Source: WHSW01 sp963759295 (GTDB lineage: Bacteria > Actinomycetota > Thermoleophilia > Solirubrobacterales > 70-9). Taken from it: DNA of 64,000 nucleotides. Under the pieces are notes generated by a model. That model was not told the DNA's origin and did not search any database. It saw nothing but the letters and a program-made list of their open reading frames with translations. The stretch covers positions 62,001 through 126,000 of the forward strand of contig CAVWYT010000004.1 of assembly GCA_963759295.1 (NCBI GenBank). The letters are read 5' to 3'. Positions 27,189 through 36,488 of this stretch are shown piece by piece. The first letter of the stretch is position 1. Each line of letters starts with the position of its first letter. Both the position numbers and the translations under genes were made by a program.

Positions 27189-29378
27189 ATGCCCGCCCCG
27201 ATCGCAAAGGTCGAGCCGCTGACCACCGCGCGGGCCCTGCGGGGCCCGTTCGACTACCGGCTCCCGGAGCGGCTCGGCGACGTCGGCGTCGGCACCGTGC
27301 TCGAGGTCCCCTTCGGCCACCGGCGGGTCCTGGGCGTGGTGGTCGAGCTCGCCGAGCGCAGCGCGCTGCCGCCGGAGCGGCTCGCCGAGCCGATCGCGGC
27401 GCTCGAGGCGGGTGCGCCCCCGGAGCTCGTCCGCCTCGGGCTCTGGGTGGCGCGCGAGTACTGCTCGACCCCCGCCCGAGGGCTCGAGCTCGTGCTGCCG
27501 CCGGGGACCTCGTCGGCCCGTGGCCAGACGGCCGCTCGCACCGAGCTGGTCGCCGCCGCGTCGGAGGCCGCCGGCGAGGCGCTCGCCTCCGGCGCCGGGC
27601 TCGGCCCCGTGCAGCGCCGGGCGCTCGAGCTGCTCGCCGACGCCGGCGGCGAGCTGGGCGCCGGCGAGCTCGCCGCCGCGGGCGTCGGGCGCGACCCGCT
27701 GCGCCGGCTCGAGGCGCGCGGCCTGATCCGGACCTCGACCCGCGAGCTGCGCAGGCGCCCGGCCGCGGCGGCGATCGGCGCACCCGATGCGCGCGTCGAG
27801 CTCGATCGCTCCCAGGGCGCTGCGGTCGAGCGGATCGTCGCCGCGCTCGACGGCGACGGTGGCGAGCTGCTGCTCTGGGGCGTGACCGGCTCGGGCAAGA
27901 CCGAGGTCTATCTGGCCGCCGCCGAGGCGGCGCTGGCGCGGGGCCGGGGCGCGATCGTGCTCGTGCCCGAGATCGGGATGACGCCGCAAGCGCTCGCCCG
28001 GTTCACGTCGCGGTTCGGAGACCGGGTCGCGGTCCTTCACTCGCGCCTCTCGGCGGGAGAGCGCCGGGACGAATGGCACCGGCTGGCGAGCGGAGCGGCG
28101 CGGATCTGCGTCGGGCCGCGCTCGGCCGCGTTCGCGCCGATTCCGGGGCTCGGCCTGATCGTCGTCGACGAGGAGCACGACGCCTCCTACAAGCAGGAGG
28201 GCGACCCGCGCTACGACGCGCGCGAGGTCGTCCGCCGGCGCGCGCTCCGGGACGGCGTCGCGCTCGTCTTCGGGAGCGCGACCCCGCGTCCGGAGAGCTG
28301 GAGCGAGCTCGAGCGGATCGAGCTGCCCGGCCGGGTCGAGGGGCGGGCGCTGCCGCCGGTCGAGGTCCTCGACATGCGCGCCCGCGACGGGCGCGCCGGG
28401 CCGCTTCACGCCCGCACGCGCGAGGCGCTCGGCGAGCTGTGCGAGCGCGCCGAGAAGGCGATCGTGCTCATCAACCGGCGCGGGTGGGCCCCCTTCGTCG
28501 AGTGCCGCTGCTGCGGGCGGGGGTTCGAATGCCCGAGCTGCGACGTCTCGCTCGTCGTCCACCGCGGCGACGGCTCGCTGCGTTGCCATCACTGCGGGCA
28601 CGCCGAGCCGATGCCGCGGGAGTGCCCGGACTGCGGCTCGGTGGCGCTCGCTCGCGCCGGCGCCGGGAGCGAGCGGATCGAGGCGGTGCTGGCCGAGGCG
28701 GTGACGCCGCTGAGCGTGTTCCGGCTCGACTCCGACAGCGCCGCCGGCGCCGGCGGGCACCTCGAGATCCTCGAGCGCTTCCAGCGCGCCGACGCCGGGG
28801 TCCTGGTCGGGACCCAGATGGTCGCCAAGGGCCACGACTTCCCGGACGTGACCCTCGGCGTGGTGCTCGACGCCGACGCCACGCTGCGGTTCCCGGACTT
28901 TCGCGCCGAGGAACGGACCTTCGCGCTCGTCGCCCAGCTCGCCGGTCGCAGCGGGCGGGGGGCGCGCGGCGGACGGGTGCTCGTCCAGACCCGCTCTCCG
29001 GGCGCCGCCTCGATCCGTCACGCCGCCGCGCACGACGCCCCGGGGTTTCTCGCCGGCGAGCTCGAACGGCGGCGCGAGCTCGGCTACCCGCCGTTCTCGC
29101 ACCTGATCCGGATCGAGCTCTCGGCCGCGGATCCGGGCCGCGTGCAGGCCGCGGCGGAGCGGATCCGAGCCGCCATCGACTCGGCGCTGCCCGTCGACGC
29201 CATCGCACTCGGGCCGGCGCCGCGGTTCAGGCTCCGTGGTCGCGAGCGGCGCCAGGTGCTGATCAAGGCCTCGCGGCGGGCGCCCGCCGCGGCCGCCGTG
29301 CGCGAAACGGTAGACGCCGAGGCGCGCGGCCGGCGACTGCGCGAGGTCAGCGTGGCGGTCGACGTCGACGCCCAGTAG
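27189..29378 (+). CDS. priA: Primosomal protein N' (replication restart helicase)
   Basis: 729 aa. An N-terminal 3'-end-binding domain (LRGPFDYRLPERLG) precedes the helicase: Walker A WGVTGSGKTEVYL, DEEH box VVDEEHDASYKQEG and motif VI region QLAGRSGRG. Between the lobes are zinc-binding Cys pairs (CRCCGRGFECPSC, CHHCGH, CPDCGS). Actinobacterial PriA often lacks a full helicase; here the Walker A and DEEH are intact. It is the first gene of priA-def-fmt-rsmB-rpe, though def may also have its own promoter. Confidence 0.95.
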   Translation: MPAPIAKVEPLTTARALRGPFDYRLPERLGDVGVGTVLEVPFGHRRVLGVVVELAERSALPPERLAEPIAALEAGAPPELVRLGLWVAREYCSTPARGLELVLPPGTSSARGQTAARTELVAAASEAAGEALASGAGLGPVQRRALELLADAGGELGAGELAAAGVGRDPLRRLEARGLIRTSTRELRRRPAAAAIGAPDARVELDRSQGAAVERIVAALDGDGGELLLWGVTGSGKTEVYLAAAEAALARGRGAIVLVPEIGMTPQALARFTSRFGDRVAVLHSRLSAGERRDEWHRLASGAARICVGPRSAAFAPIPGLGLIVVDEEHDASYKQEGDPRYDAREVVRRRALRDGVALVFGSATPRPESWSELERIELPGRVEGRALPPVEVLDMRARDGRAGPLHARTREALGELCERAEKAIVLINRRGWAPFVECRCCGRGFECPSCDVSLVVHRGDGSLRCHHCGHAEPMPRECPDCGSVALARAGAGSERIEAVLAEAVTPLSVFRLDSDSAAGAGGHLEILERFQRADAGVLVGTQMVAKGHDFPDVTLGVVLDADATLRFPDFRAEERTFALVAQLAGRSGRGARGGRVLVQTRSPGAASIRHAAAHDAPGFLAGELERRRELGYPPFSHLIRIELSAADPGRVQAAAERIRAAIDSALPVDAIALGPAPRFRLRGRERRQVLIKASRRAPAAAAVRETVDAEARGRRLREVSVAVDVDAQ

Positions 29379-29381
29379 GCT
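29376..29381 (+). promoter_or_regulatory. -10 element of def (TAGGCT), overlapping the priA stop
   Basis: TAGGCT 6 nt before ATG 29388; its TAG is the priA stop codon. Position fits a leaderless def-fmt-rsmB transcript. Confidence 0.4.
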
Positions 29382-29387
29382 CGATTG

Positions 29388-30014
29388 ATGGCCGACACCG
29401 AGCAGCTGGAGGCGACCGCAGAGGTCGAGGAGACGTCGCACGGTGCGCTCAGCGACGCCGAGCGAGAGCGGCGCGAGCGCGCCCTTGCGCAGGTGCGCAC
29501 CTTCGGCGATCCGGTGCTCCGCTCGCGGGCCTCGGAGGTGACCGAGTTCGGCGACGAGCTCGCCCGCGACGCCGAGCGGATGGTCGCGGTCATGCACGAC
29601 GCCCTCGGGGTGGGGCTGGCTGCGACCCAGCTCGGGGAGCTGCGCCGGCTGCTCGTCTTTCAGGCGGGACCGGACGCGACGCCGACCGCGCTCGCGAACC
29701 CGACGATCGAGTGGCTCTCCGACGAGCTCGCGGTCGCCGAGGAGGGCTGTCTCAGCATTCCGGGAATCGGCGTCGACGTCGAGCGCCCCGTTCACGCCCG
29801 GGTGAGCGGCGACGACGTCCGCGGCGAGCCGCTGCTGGTCGAGGCGTCGGGGCTCGAGGCGCGAGTCCTCCAGCACGAGATCGACCATCTCGACGGCGTC
29901 CTGATCCTCGACCGCACCGAGCGCGAGCAGCGCAAGGCCGCCCTGCGGGCGCTGCGCGAGGGGACGTCCTACAGCCCAGCGCGCGAGGACGAGCCCGAGC
30001 CCGACGACGGGTGA
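29388..30014 (+). CDS. def: Peptide deformylase
   Basis: 208 aa. The three metal-site motifs are GVGLAATQLG, EGCLSIP (Cys ligand) and QHEIDHLDG (two His, catalytic Glu). It removes the N-formyl group from new proteins. The first ~35 residues (MADTEQLEATAEVEETSHGA) are an acidic extension before the usual start of the fold. ATG 29388 is preferred over a TTG three bases earlier because of the -10 spacing. fmt follows with a GTGA overlap, joining formylation and deformylation. Confidence 0.95.
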   Translation: MADTEQLEATAEVEETSHGALSDAERERRERALAQVRTFGDPVLRSRASEVTEFGDELARDAERMVAVMHDALGVGLAATQLGELRRLLVFQAGPDATPTALANPTIEWLSDELAVAEEGCLSIPGIGVDVERPVHARVSGDDVRGEPLLVEASGLEARVLQHEIDHLDGVLILDRTEREQRKAALRALREGTSYSPAREDEPEPDDG

Positions 30015-30916
30015 GGGTCGTCTATCTCGGCACCACCGAGTTCGCCGCCGCGGTCCTGCGGCGTCTGGCCGGATCCGAGCACGCTCCGGCGCTCGTCGTC
30101 AGCCCGCCGGATCGGCCTCGCGGTCGCGGGCGCAAGTTGAGCCCGACCGCGACCGCCGCGACCGCGGCGGAGCTCGGAATCGAGGTACTGCGCACCGAGG
30201 CCACGGAGCGCCCGGAGGCGCTGACGGCGATTCGCGCCGCCGAGCCGGAGGTCGGCGTCGTCTGCGCGTTCGGCCAGCTGCTGCGCGAGCCGCTGCTCTC
30301 CGAGCTCGAGCTGCTCAACGTGCATCCGTCGCTGCTGCCGCGCTGGCGCGGGGCGGCGCCGATCGAGCGGGCGATCATGGCCGGCGATCACGAGACCGGG
30401 GTCTCGATCATGCGAGTGACCGCGGGCCTCGACTCCGGCCCGGTGGCGCTCCGGCAACCGATGCCGATCGCAGGCGACGACAGCTACGGGACCCTGGCGC
30501 CGCGGCTCGCGGAGCTCGGCTCGAAGCTCGTCGTCCGGGCGCTCGACCTGCGCGCCCGCGGCGAGCTCGAGCTCCGCGAACAGGACGAGTCGGAGGCGAG
30601 CTATGCGGAGAAGATCGATCCCGCCGAGCGCCGCCTGGATCCCGGGCGTCCGGCGATCGAGCTCGAGCGCGCCGTGCGGGCGCTCTCGCCCCACATCGGC
30701 GCCTACCTCGAGCTCGAGGGCGGCGAGCGGCTCGGCGTGCTGGCGGCCGCGGCGGTGCGCGGCACGGCGCCGGCGGGAGCGGTCGAGACCGCCGGCGACG
30801 TCCGGGTCGGTTGCGCCGACGGCGAGCTGAAGCTGCTCGAGGTGCGCCCGCCGGGTGGCCGGGCGATGGACGCGTCGGCCTATCTGCGCGGCCATCCGGC
30901 GCCGCGACTCGCGTGA
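30011..30916 (+). CDS. fmt: Methionyl-tRNA formyltransferase
   Basis: 301 aa. RVVYLGTTEFAAAVLRRL starts the Rossmann-like domain; NVHPSLLPRWRGAAPIERAI carries the catalytic Asn/His and the SLLPxxRG signature; a C-terminal OB domain follows. It formylates initiator Met-tRNA using 10-formyl-THF. GTG start inside the def stop; its own stop overlaps the rsmB GTG. Confidence 0.95.
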   Translation: MRVVYLGTTEFAAAVLRRLAGSEHAPALVVSPPDRPRGRGRKLSPTATAATAAELGIEVLRTEATERPEALTAIRAAEPEVGVVCAFGQLLREPLLSELELLNVHPSLLPRWRGAAPIERAIMAGDHETGVSIMRVTAGLDSGPVALRQPMPIAGDDSYGTLAPRLAELGSKLVVRALDLRARGELELREQDESEASYAEKIDPAERRLDPGRPAIELERAVRALSPHIGAYLELEGGERLGVLAAAAVRGTAPAGAVETAGDVRVGCADGELKLLEVRPPGGRAMDASAYLRGHPAPRLA

Positions 30917-32295
30917 GCGCCGGGGTCGGTCCGGCGCGCCGCGCCGCCTACGAGGTAGTACGCCGGACGTTCGAGGACGGCGCCTGGACCGATCGCGCGT
31001 TCACGGCGACCGCGGCGCGGCTCGGGCTCGCCGGACGCGAGCTCGCCCAGGCGCGCCGACTCGCCTACGGGGCGGTGCAGCGGCGCGGGACCAGCGACCA
31101 CCTGGTCGGCGTGCTCGCCGGCCGCCGCGGCGGGCGGATCGACGCGCCGGCGATCGCCGCGTTGCGGATCGGCCTCTACGAGCTGCTGTTCAGCGAGGTG
31201 CCCGACCACGCGGCGGTCGACCAGGCGGTCGAGCTCGCCAAGGGAGGACTGCGGCGCTCCGGCGCCCCCCGCGGCCGGGCGCGCGCGGCGTCGGGGTTCG
31301 TGAACGCGCTGCTTCGCCGCGCCGCCGCCGAGCGCGAGCAGCTGCTCGCCGGCCTCGACGACTCGACCCCGGAGGGCGCCGCGGTCGCCCACTCCTACCC
31401 GGAGTGGCTCGCCCGGATGTGGTGGAGCGAGCTCGGCCCGGCCGAGGCCCGGCTCGCGATGGCGGCGATGAACGAGCCGGCCGAGCCGGCGTTCCGGGTC
31501 AACGCGCTGCGCGCCGATCCGGCGGCGGTGGCCGCCGAGCTCGCCGCCGCGGGTTTGGAGGTGAGGCCGGGGACGGGCGAGGGCCTGCTCGAGCCGGTGG
31601 AGGCGATCGTCGCCCGGCCCGCCGACGAGCGGCTCGCGGTCCGGATCGCCACCGGCGAGCTGGTCGGGCAGTCGCGCGGCTCGCAGGCGATCGTCGCCCT
31701 GCTCGACCCGCGGCCCGCCGACCGCGTGCTCGACCTGTGCGCCGGGCCGGGGATCAAGACGACCGCGATCGCGGCGCGAATGCGCAACCGCGGGCAGATC
31801 GTCTCGGTCGAGATCGACCCCCGCAGGGCGGCGGAGATCGGCGAGCTCTGCGGTCGCGCCGGGGTCTCGTGCGCGCAGGTCGAGATCGCCGACGCCGCCG
31901 AGACCGACCTCGGCTCTGGCTACGATCGAGTCCTCTTGGATCCACCGTGCTCCGATCTCGGGACGCTGGCCTCGCGACCCGACGCTCGCTGGCGAAAGTC
32001 GCCGGAGACGTGCGAGCGGCTGGCGGCGCTCCAGCGCCGGCTGCTGGTCCGTGCGGCCAGGGCCCTGGCCCCCGGTGGGACGCTGGTCTACTCGACCTGC
32101 ACGATCTCGTCGCGCGAGAACGAGCGGGTCGCCCAATCGCTCGGCGACCACGGCGTGCGGATCGCCGTTTGTGACCTCGGCGCCGAGCATCCGCGGCTCG
32201 CCTCGCGCGCCGATCGCCGCTTCTTGCAGCTGCTCCCCGAGCGCGACCGGACGACCGGGTTCTTCGCCGCCCGGTTCAGGGGCGCGGGGACCTGA
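30913..32295 (+). CDS. rsmB: 16S rRNA m5C967 methyltransferase
   Basis: 460 aa. An N-terminal NusB-like RNA-binding domain (RRAAYEVVRRTFEDGAWTD; ALRIGLYELLFSEVPDHAAV) is joined to a Rossmann domain with SAM motif VLDLCAGPGIKTTAIA, DPPCSDLGTL and the catalytic Cys in YSTCTISSREN. This two-domain layout is RsmB rather than other NOL1/NOP2 enzymes. GTG start overlapping the fmt stop. Confidence 0.93.
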   Translation: MSAGVGPARRAAYEVVRRTFEDGAWTDRAFTATAARLGLAGRELAQARRLAYGAVQRRGTSDHLVGVLAGRRGGRIDAPAIAALRIGLYELLFSEVPDHAAVDQAVELAKGGLRRSGAPRGRARAASGFVNALLRRAAAEREQLLAGLDDSTPEGAAVAHSYPEWLARMWWSELGPAEARLAMAAMNEPAEPAFRVNALRADPAAVAAELAAAGLEVRPGTGEGLLEPVEAIVARPADERLAVRIATGELVGQSRGSQAIVALLDPRPADRVLDLCAGPGIKTTAIAARMRNRGQIVSVEIDPRRAAEIGELCGRAGVSCAQVEIADAAETDLGSGYDRVLLDPPCSDLGTLASRPDARWRKSPETCERLAALQRRLLVRAARALAPGGTLVYSTCTISSRENERVAQSLGDHGVRIAVCDLGAEHPRLASRADRRFLQLLPERDRTTGFFAARFRGAGT

Positions 32296-32309
32296 GCGGC
32301 GAGGCGCTG

Positions 32310-32543
32310 ATGGCCGCCGAGCGCAAGCCCGCGATTCGCCGCCCGTCCTGTCCCGGTTGTGGCGAGCCGTGGCTGCGCCCGACCCAGCTTCCGGGTCGCT
32401 ACCGCTGCGTCTACTGCCTGCGTCGCTATGAGCTCGTCTCGGCGTGTCCGGAGTGCGGGGAGCACCAGACGATCGTCCGCATGTCCGAGGACGAGGACCT
32501 CCGCTGCCAGAACTGCGGCGCCTCGATGCTGAAGCCGGTATGA
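32310..32543 (+). CDS. Small zinc-ribbon protein
   Basis: 77 aa with four CxxC pairs: CPGCGE, CVYCLRR, CPECGE and CQNCGA, enough for two zinc ribbons. Basic N-terminus, no other domain, family not recognised. It lies between rsmB and rpe, and its TGA overlaps the rpe ATG (ATGA), so it is co-translated with them. Nucleic-acid or ribosome binding is a reasonable guess from the fold only. Confidence 0.7.
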   Translation: MAAERKPAIRRPSCPGCGEPWLRPTQLPGRYRCVYCLRRYELVSACPECGEHQTIVRMSEDEDLRCQNCGASMLKPV

Positions 32544-33232
32544 GTCCCGGGCGCGAGCTGCCCGAGGCCTACGTCGGCCGCAGGGTCGCGCCCTCGATCC
32601 TCTCCGCCGACTTCGCGCGGCTCGGGGCCGAGGTCGACGAGGTGATCGAGGCCGGCGCGCGAGTGATCCACGTCGACGTCATGGACGGCCACTTCGTGCC
32701 TCCGATCACGGTCGGCCCGCTGGTCGCGGGGGCGATCGCCGAGCGGGTTCACGGCGCCGGCGCGGCGATCGACGTCCACCTGATGATCGAGCGGCCGGAG
32801 GGGCAGATCGCCGAGTTCGCCAGGGCCGGCGCCGACTCGATCACGATCCACGACGAGGCGACCCCGCACACCAACCGCACCCTGAACGCGATTCGCGAGG
32901 TCGGCTGCGTCGCCGGGCTCGCCCTCAACCCGGGCACGCCGGCGACCGCGGTCCGCGAGCTCGGGGGCGTCGTCGACATCGTGCTCTGCATGAGCGTCAA
33001 CCCCGGGTGGGGTGGGCAGCCGTTCATCGACTCGACGCCCGGCAAGGTGGCGCGCCTGCGCGAGCTCGCCCCCGAGGCCGCGGTCGAGGTCGACGGTGGG
33101 ATCGACGCCGCCACGGTCGGCTCGGTGGCCGAGGCAGGCGCCTCGCTGTTCGTCGCCGGGTCTGCGATCTTCGGCGCCGCCGAGCCCGCCGCGGCGTATC
33201 AGGCGATCGCCGAAGCCGCCGGCGCCGAGTAG
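32540..33232 (+). CDS. rpe: Ribulose-phosphate 3-epimerase
   Basis: 230 aa. APSILSADFARLG, HVDVMDGHFVPPITVGP, VHLMIERP, MSVNPGWGGQ and VDGGID are the conserved TIM-barrel segments with metal-binding His/Asp. It interconverts ribulose 5-phosphate and xylulose 5-phosphate. ATG 32540 overlaps the preceding stop. It converges on the antiporter gene with 2 nt between stops. Confidence 0.95.
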   Translation: MSPGRELPEAYVGRRVAPSILSADFARLGAEVDEVIEAGARVIHVDVMDGHFVPPITVGPLVAGAIAERVHGAGAAIDVHLMIERPEGQIAEFARAGADSITIHDEATPHTNRTLNAIREVGCVAGLALNPGTPATAVRELGGVVDIVLCMSVNPGWGGQPFIDSTPGKVARLRELAPEAAVEVDGGIDAATVGSVAEAGASLFVAGSAIFGAAEPAAAYQAIAEAAGAE

Positions 33233-33234
33233 CG

Positions 33235-35070
33235 TCATCCGCCCGCCGGCGATCGACCGGCGGGGCCATCCGGGCGCGGCGGCGGCGCGGCCAGGGCTCC
33301 GGCGACCTCCTGAAGCCAGGCGCGGTCCTGCGGGGAGAGGGCGGCGCGCTCGATCCGGCGCGCGCACCAGGAGGCGAGGACGCGGCGGCCTCCGATCGCG
33401 AGCAGCTCCGGCGAGGTGAGCGCGTAGCGACCGTCGGCGAGCGCCACCAGCGAGCCGGTTTCGTCGCGGCGCGCGCGCAAGCGGCCGACGACCGCGGCGC
33501 CCCCGAGCTCCACCGGGTGTCCGGGATCGCCGTCCTCGGCGCCCCAGCGGCGCACCGAGAACACCTGCGGGGCGGCGCGCGCGGGCAGCGCGGGGACCGG
33601 CGGCTCGCCAAGCGGCCCGTTTCGCCAGCGGTCGGCGAGCGCCTGGACGTCGGGCAGCTGCTCGAGCCGGACGACGATGTGGATCTCGTCGCCGGCCTCG
33701 AGCTCGGTCGACCCGCGCGGCAGGACGGCCGTTCCGTGGCGGACGATCAGGTTGACGAGCGCCTCGCGCGGCAGCCCGAGCTCCTTGACCATGTGGCCGA
33801 CCGCCGTGTCCCCGGCGCTCACCCGCCAGACCAGCGACTCGCCCCCGAGCTCGCGGATGATCCCGGTCTCGATCAGCGGGCGGGGCAGGGCCGACTCCTC
33901 GCTGGTCACCCCGAGGCGGCGGGCGAGCGGCTCGAAGCTGGCGCCCTGGATCAGGGTCGAGGTGACGACGACGAAGAAGATCGCGTCGAAGATCACCGTG
34001 CCGTCGTCGACCCCGGCGATCACCGGGAAGGTGGCGAGCCAAATCGGGATCGCCCCGCGCAATCCGGCCCAGCCGAGCATCAGCCGCTCGCGGGCGTTGA
34101 ACGGCGACAGCGCGCTGGCGACGAACGCCGCCAGCGGCCGGGCGACGAACATCAGCGCCGCGGACAGCAGCAGTCCCTCGCCGGCAACGTCCCAGAGGCC
34201 GCTCGGGAAGACGAGCAGGCCGAGGAGGGCAAAGAGCGAGATCTGCGACACCCAGGAGAGGCCCTGGTGGAACGCGATCACGGTCGGCCGGGCCGGGACC
34301 GGCCCGGTGCCGAGGATCAGCGCGGCGATGTAGACCGAGAGGAATCCCGAGCCGTGGGCGACCTCGGCCACGCCGTAGGCGAGCGCTGCGGTGGCGATCG
34401 AGGCGACCGGGTAGAGGCCCGGGCTCGGCAGGTCGATGATCCTGAACGCCCGGCGCGCCCCGTGGCCGATCGCGATCCCGACCGCGAGGCCGACGGCGAG
34501 CTTGCCCGCCAGGGTCCCGATCATGTCGAGCGCGCCGTATTCCGGAAGCTGGAGCCAGTCGATGAACCCGGTGACCAGCAGCAGCGCCACCGGGTCGTTC
34601 ATTCCCGATTCGCCCTCGAGCGCCCGCGCCAGCGGGCGGTGAAGTCTCGACCCGCGCAGGACCGCGAAGATCGCCGCGCTGTCCGTCGCCGCGATCGCCG
34701 AGCCGACGATCAGGCCCTCGAGCGTCGAGAGGTCGAAGAGCCAGGTCGCGGCGAGGCCGGCGAGCACCGCGGTCAGCACCGTGCCCAGCGTCGCAAGCGA
34801 GACGGCCGTCCCGAGCACGGGCCGGATCTGCGGCCAACCGGCCGCCAGGCCGCCCTCGAAGAGGATCAGCACGAGGCCGATCGTGCCCAGCGTCCGGGTC
34901 AGCTCCGCGTCGTCGAACTCGACCCCGCCGAGCCCCTCCGAGCCGGCCAGCATCCCGAGGCCGAGGAAGAGCAGCAGGCCGGGGACGCGGACCCGGTCGG
35001 CGACCTTGGCCGCGGCGAGGCCGGCCGCGAGCAGCAACCCGGCGACGAGGATCAGGTCGGCGTCGCTCAT
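33235..35070 (-). CDS. Potassium/proton antiporter, CvrA/NhaP2-like (CPA1)
   Basis: 611 aa. About twelve membrane segments in residues 1–400, with ATDSAAIFAVLRGS and EGESGMNDPVALLL holding the acidic ion-site residues of CPA antiporters. Residues ~400–490 are an RCK_C/TrkA-C domain (GDTAVGHMVKELGLPREALV; ELEAGDEIHIVVRLE), the nucleotide- or ligand-gated regulatory part. The last ~100 residues resemble the C-terminal extension of NhaP2-like proteins. Ion choice (K+ or Na+) cannot be read directly. It lies 4 nt after the flippase gene, probably one operon. Confidence 0.88.
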   Translation of the reverse strand: MSDADLILVAGLLLAAGLAAAKVADRVRVPGLLLFLGLGMLAGSEGLGGVEFDDAELTRTLGTIGLVLILFEGGLAAGWPQIRPVLGTAVSLATLGTVLTAVLAGLAATWLFDLSTLEGLIVGSAIAATDSAAIFAVLRGSRLHRPLARALEGESGMNDPVALLLVTGFIDWLQLPEYGALDMIGTLAGKLAVGLAVGIAIGHGARRAFRIIDLPSPGLYPVASIATAALAYGVAEVAHGSGFLSVYIAALILGTGPVPARPTVIAFHQGLSWVSQISLFALLGLLVFPSGLWDVAGEGLLLSAALMFVARPLAAFVASALSPFNARERLMLGWAGLRGAIPIWLATFPVIAGVDDGTVIFDAIFFVVVTSTLIQGASFEPLARRLGVTSEESALPRPLIETGIIRELGGESLVWRVSAGDTAVGHMVKELGLPREALVNLIVRHGTAVLPRGSTELEAGDEIHIVVRLEQLPDVQALADRWRNGPLGEPPVPALPARAAPQVFSVRRWGAEDGDPGHPVELGGAAVVGRLRARRDETGSLVALADGRYALTSPELLAIGGRRVLASWCARRIERAALSPQDRAWLQEVAGALAAPPPRPDGPAGRSPAGG

Positions 35071-35074
35071 CCGC

Positions 35075-36457
35075 TCACGAGGCCTCGTCGGCGATCGCGA
35101 GCCGCGCCTCCACCTCGTCGGGGGAGCCCGGGAGCAGCGCCCGCTCGGTCCGGGCCGGCGCGCGGTTGACGGCCGCCAGGGCGACGGCGAGAAGCAGCGC
35201 TGCGGCCGCGAAGCCGAGCTCGATCCGGCGCGCCTCGTCGAGCACCGGGACGAGGCCCCAGGCCAAGAACGCCGCCGCGCAGGCCGCCCAGCTCAGCGCG
35301 GCGGCCCGCGCGCGCCCGCGCGCGAGCGCCGCCTGGTTGAGCGTCGTCGCCGCGAGGTAGAGGCCCATCCCGGCGGTCACCACCAGCAGGCCGGCGCGGT
35401 CGTAGTCGAAGCGGTCCGAGAACGCGAGCTGCATCAGCGTCGGGCCGGCGACCGCGACGACGATCGCGACCGTCGCCGTGAACCCGACTATGGCCCGCAT
35501 CGTGGCGCGGATCGAGAGCGCGAACGCATCGGCACCGGCCCGGCCCTGCGAGCGCAGGCGGGTGAGGTGGGGGAGGAGGCTGGTCGCGACTCCCTGAAAG
35601 ACGAGCAGCGGCGCGCGCGCGACCATCAGCACGTTGAACACGAACCCGGCCTCGGCCGCACCCTCGAAGCCGCGGGCGAGCAGCGGGCCGGCGTTGAGCA
35701 GGGTCTGCTCGCTGAGCATGATCACGAACACCGCCGCCGCGAAGCCGCCGCCGCTCGCCAGCGAGAGGCGGCCTCCCACGCCCTCGGGCGGCGCGTCGGA
35801 GACCGGCTCGTCGCGCGCTCGGCGCCCGAAGGCGAGCGGGACCACCACGAGGCTGAAGCACGGGGCGGCCGCGATCCCGAGCGCGACCGCCGACTGGCCC
35901 GAGGCGATCCCGATCGCGACCGCGAGCGCGAACGCCGCCCGCGAGGCGGACTCGCAGACCAAGAGCCCGGCGAGCAGCCCGAACCTGCGGCGACCGGCGA
36001 GGTAGCCGCGCGCGTAGAAGCTCGCCCCGAAGGCGATCACGGCGGCGAACATGACCCAGTAGAGATCGTCCGAGCCCGAGAACAGGCCGTTCTCGAGCGG
36101 CCCCGCGAGCGCCAGCATCGCGGCGGCGCAGAGGGCGGCGACGACGAGCTGGATCGTCGCGGCGACGCGCAGCGCGCTGCCGATCTCCTCGCCGCGAGCC
36201 CGCCGCTCGGCGATCGTCCGCGAGAGCAGCTGCTCGACCGGGCGATAGAGCACCGAGATGGTCACGAACACGGCCGACCACAGGACGACGATCTCGCCGT
36301 AGCTCTCGCCGTCGAGATTGTGGGCGGCGAGCGCGAAGTAGCAGTAGGTGAGCAGGCCGGCCGCGCCGACGCCGGCCGACAGCAGGCCGGCGGTACGGCC
36401 GAACCCCCTGACCTCGCTTTCCGGCGCCCTCATCCGCGGAAGGTATCCATGGGGCAC
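35075..36457 (-). CDS. Polysaccharide/lipid flippase-like membrane protein (MOP superfamily)
   Basis: 460 aa with ~12 predicted helices. AGLLSAGVGAAGLLTYCYFA, VLWSAVFVTISVLYRPVEQLL and YARGYLAGRRRFGLL are of the Wzx/MurJ-like polysaccharide-transporter type. GTG start at 36457, with an in-frame ATG at 36433 as alternative. It would flip a lipid-linked sugar across the membrane; no glycosyltransferases are nearby to name the substrate. Divergent from ribD across 31 bp. Confidence 0.75.
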   Translation of the reverse strand: MPHGYLPRMRAPESEVRGFGRTAGLLSAGVGAAGLLTYCYFALAAHNLDGESYGEIVVLWSAVFVTISVLYRPVEQLLSRTIAERRARGEEIGSALRVAATIQLVVAALCAAAMLALAGPLENGLFSGSDDLYWVMFAAVIAFGASFYARGYLAGRRRFGLLAGLLVCESASRAAFALAVAIGIASGQSAVALGIAAAPCFSLVVVPLAFGRRARDEPVSDAPPEGVGGRLSLASGGGFAAAVFVIMLSEQTLLNAGPLLARGFEGAAEAGFVFNVLMVARAPLLVFQGVATSLLPHLTRLRSQGRAGADAFALSIRATMRAIVGFTATVAIVVAVAGPTLMQLAFSDRFDYDRAGLLVVTAGMGLYLAATTLNQAALARGRARAAALSWAACAAAFLAWGLVPVLDEARRIELGFAAAALLLAVALAAVNRAPARTERALLPGSPDEVEARLAIADEAS

Positions 36458-36461
36458 CGCG

Positions 36462-36488
36462 TATGATCTTGATTGACTGGTCAGTCAA
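36462..36488. promoter_or_regulatory. ribD promoter with palindromic operator
   Basis: TTGACTG-GT-CAGTCAA (36473–36488) is a perfect 7-bp inverted repeat ending one base before the ribD GTG. TATGAT (36462–36467) is a good -10 for ribD, so the palindrome would cover the transcription start. On the other strand GATCAT (36468–36463) lies 5 nt before the flippase GTG. The repeat resembles TetR-type operators. No FMN riboswitch can fit in the 31-bp gap. Confidence 0.6.
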
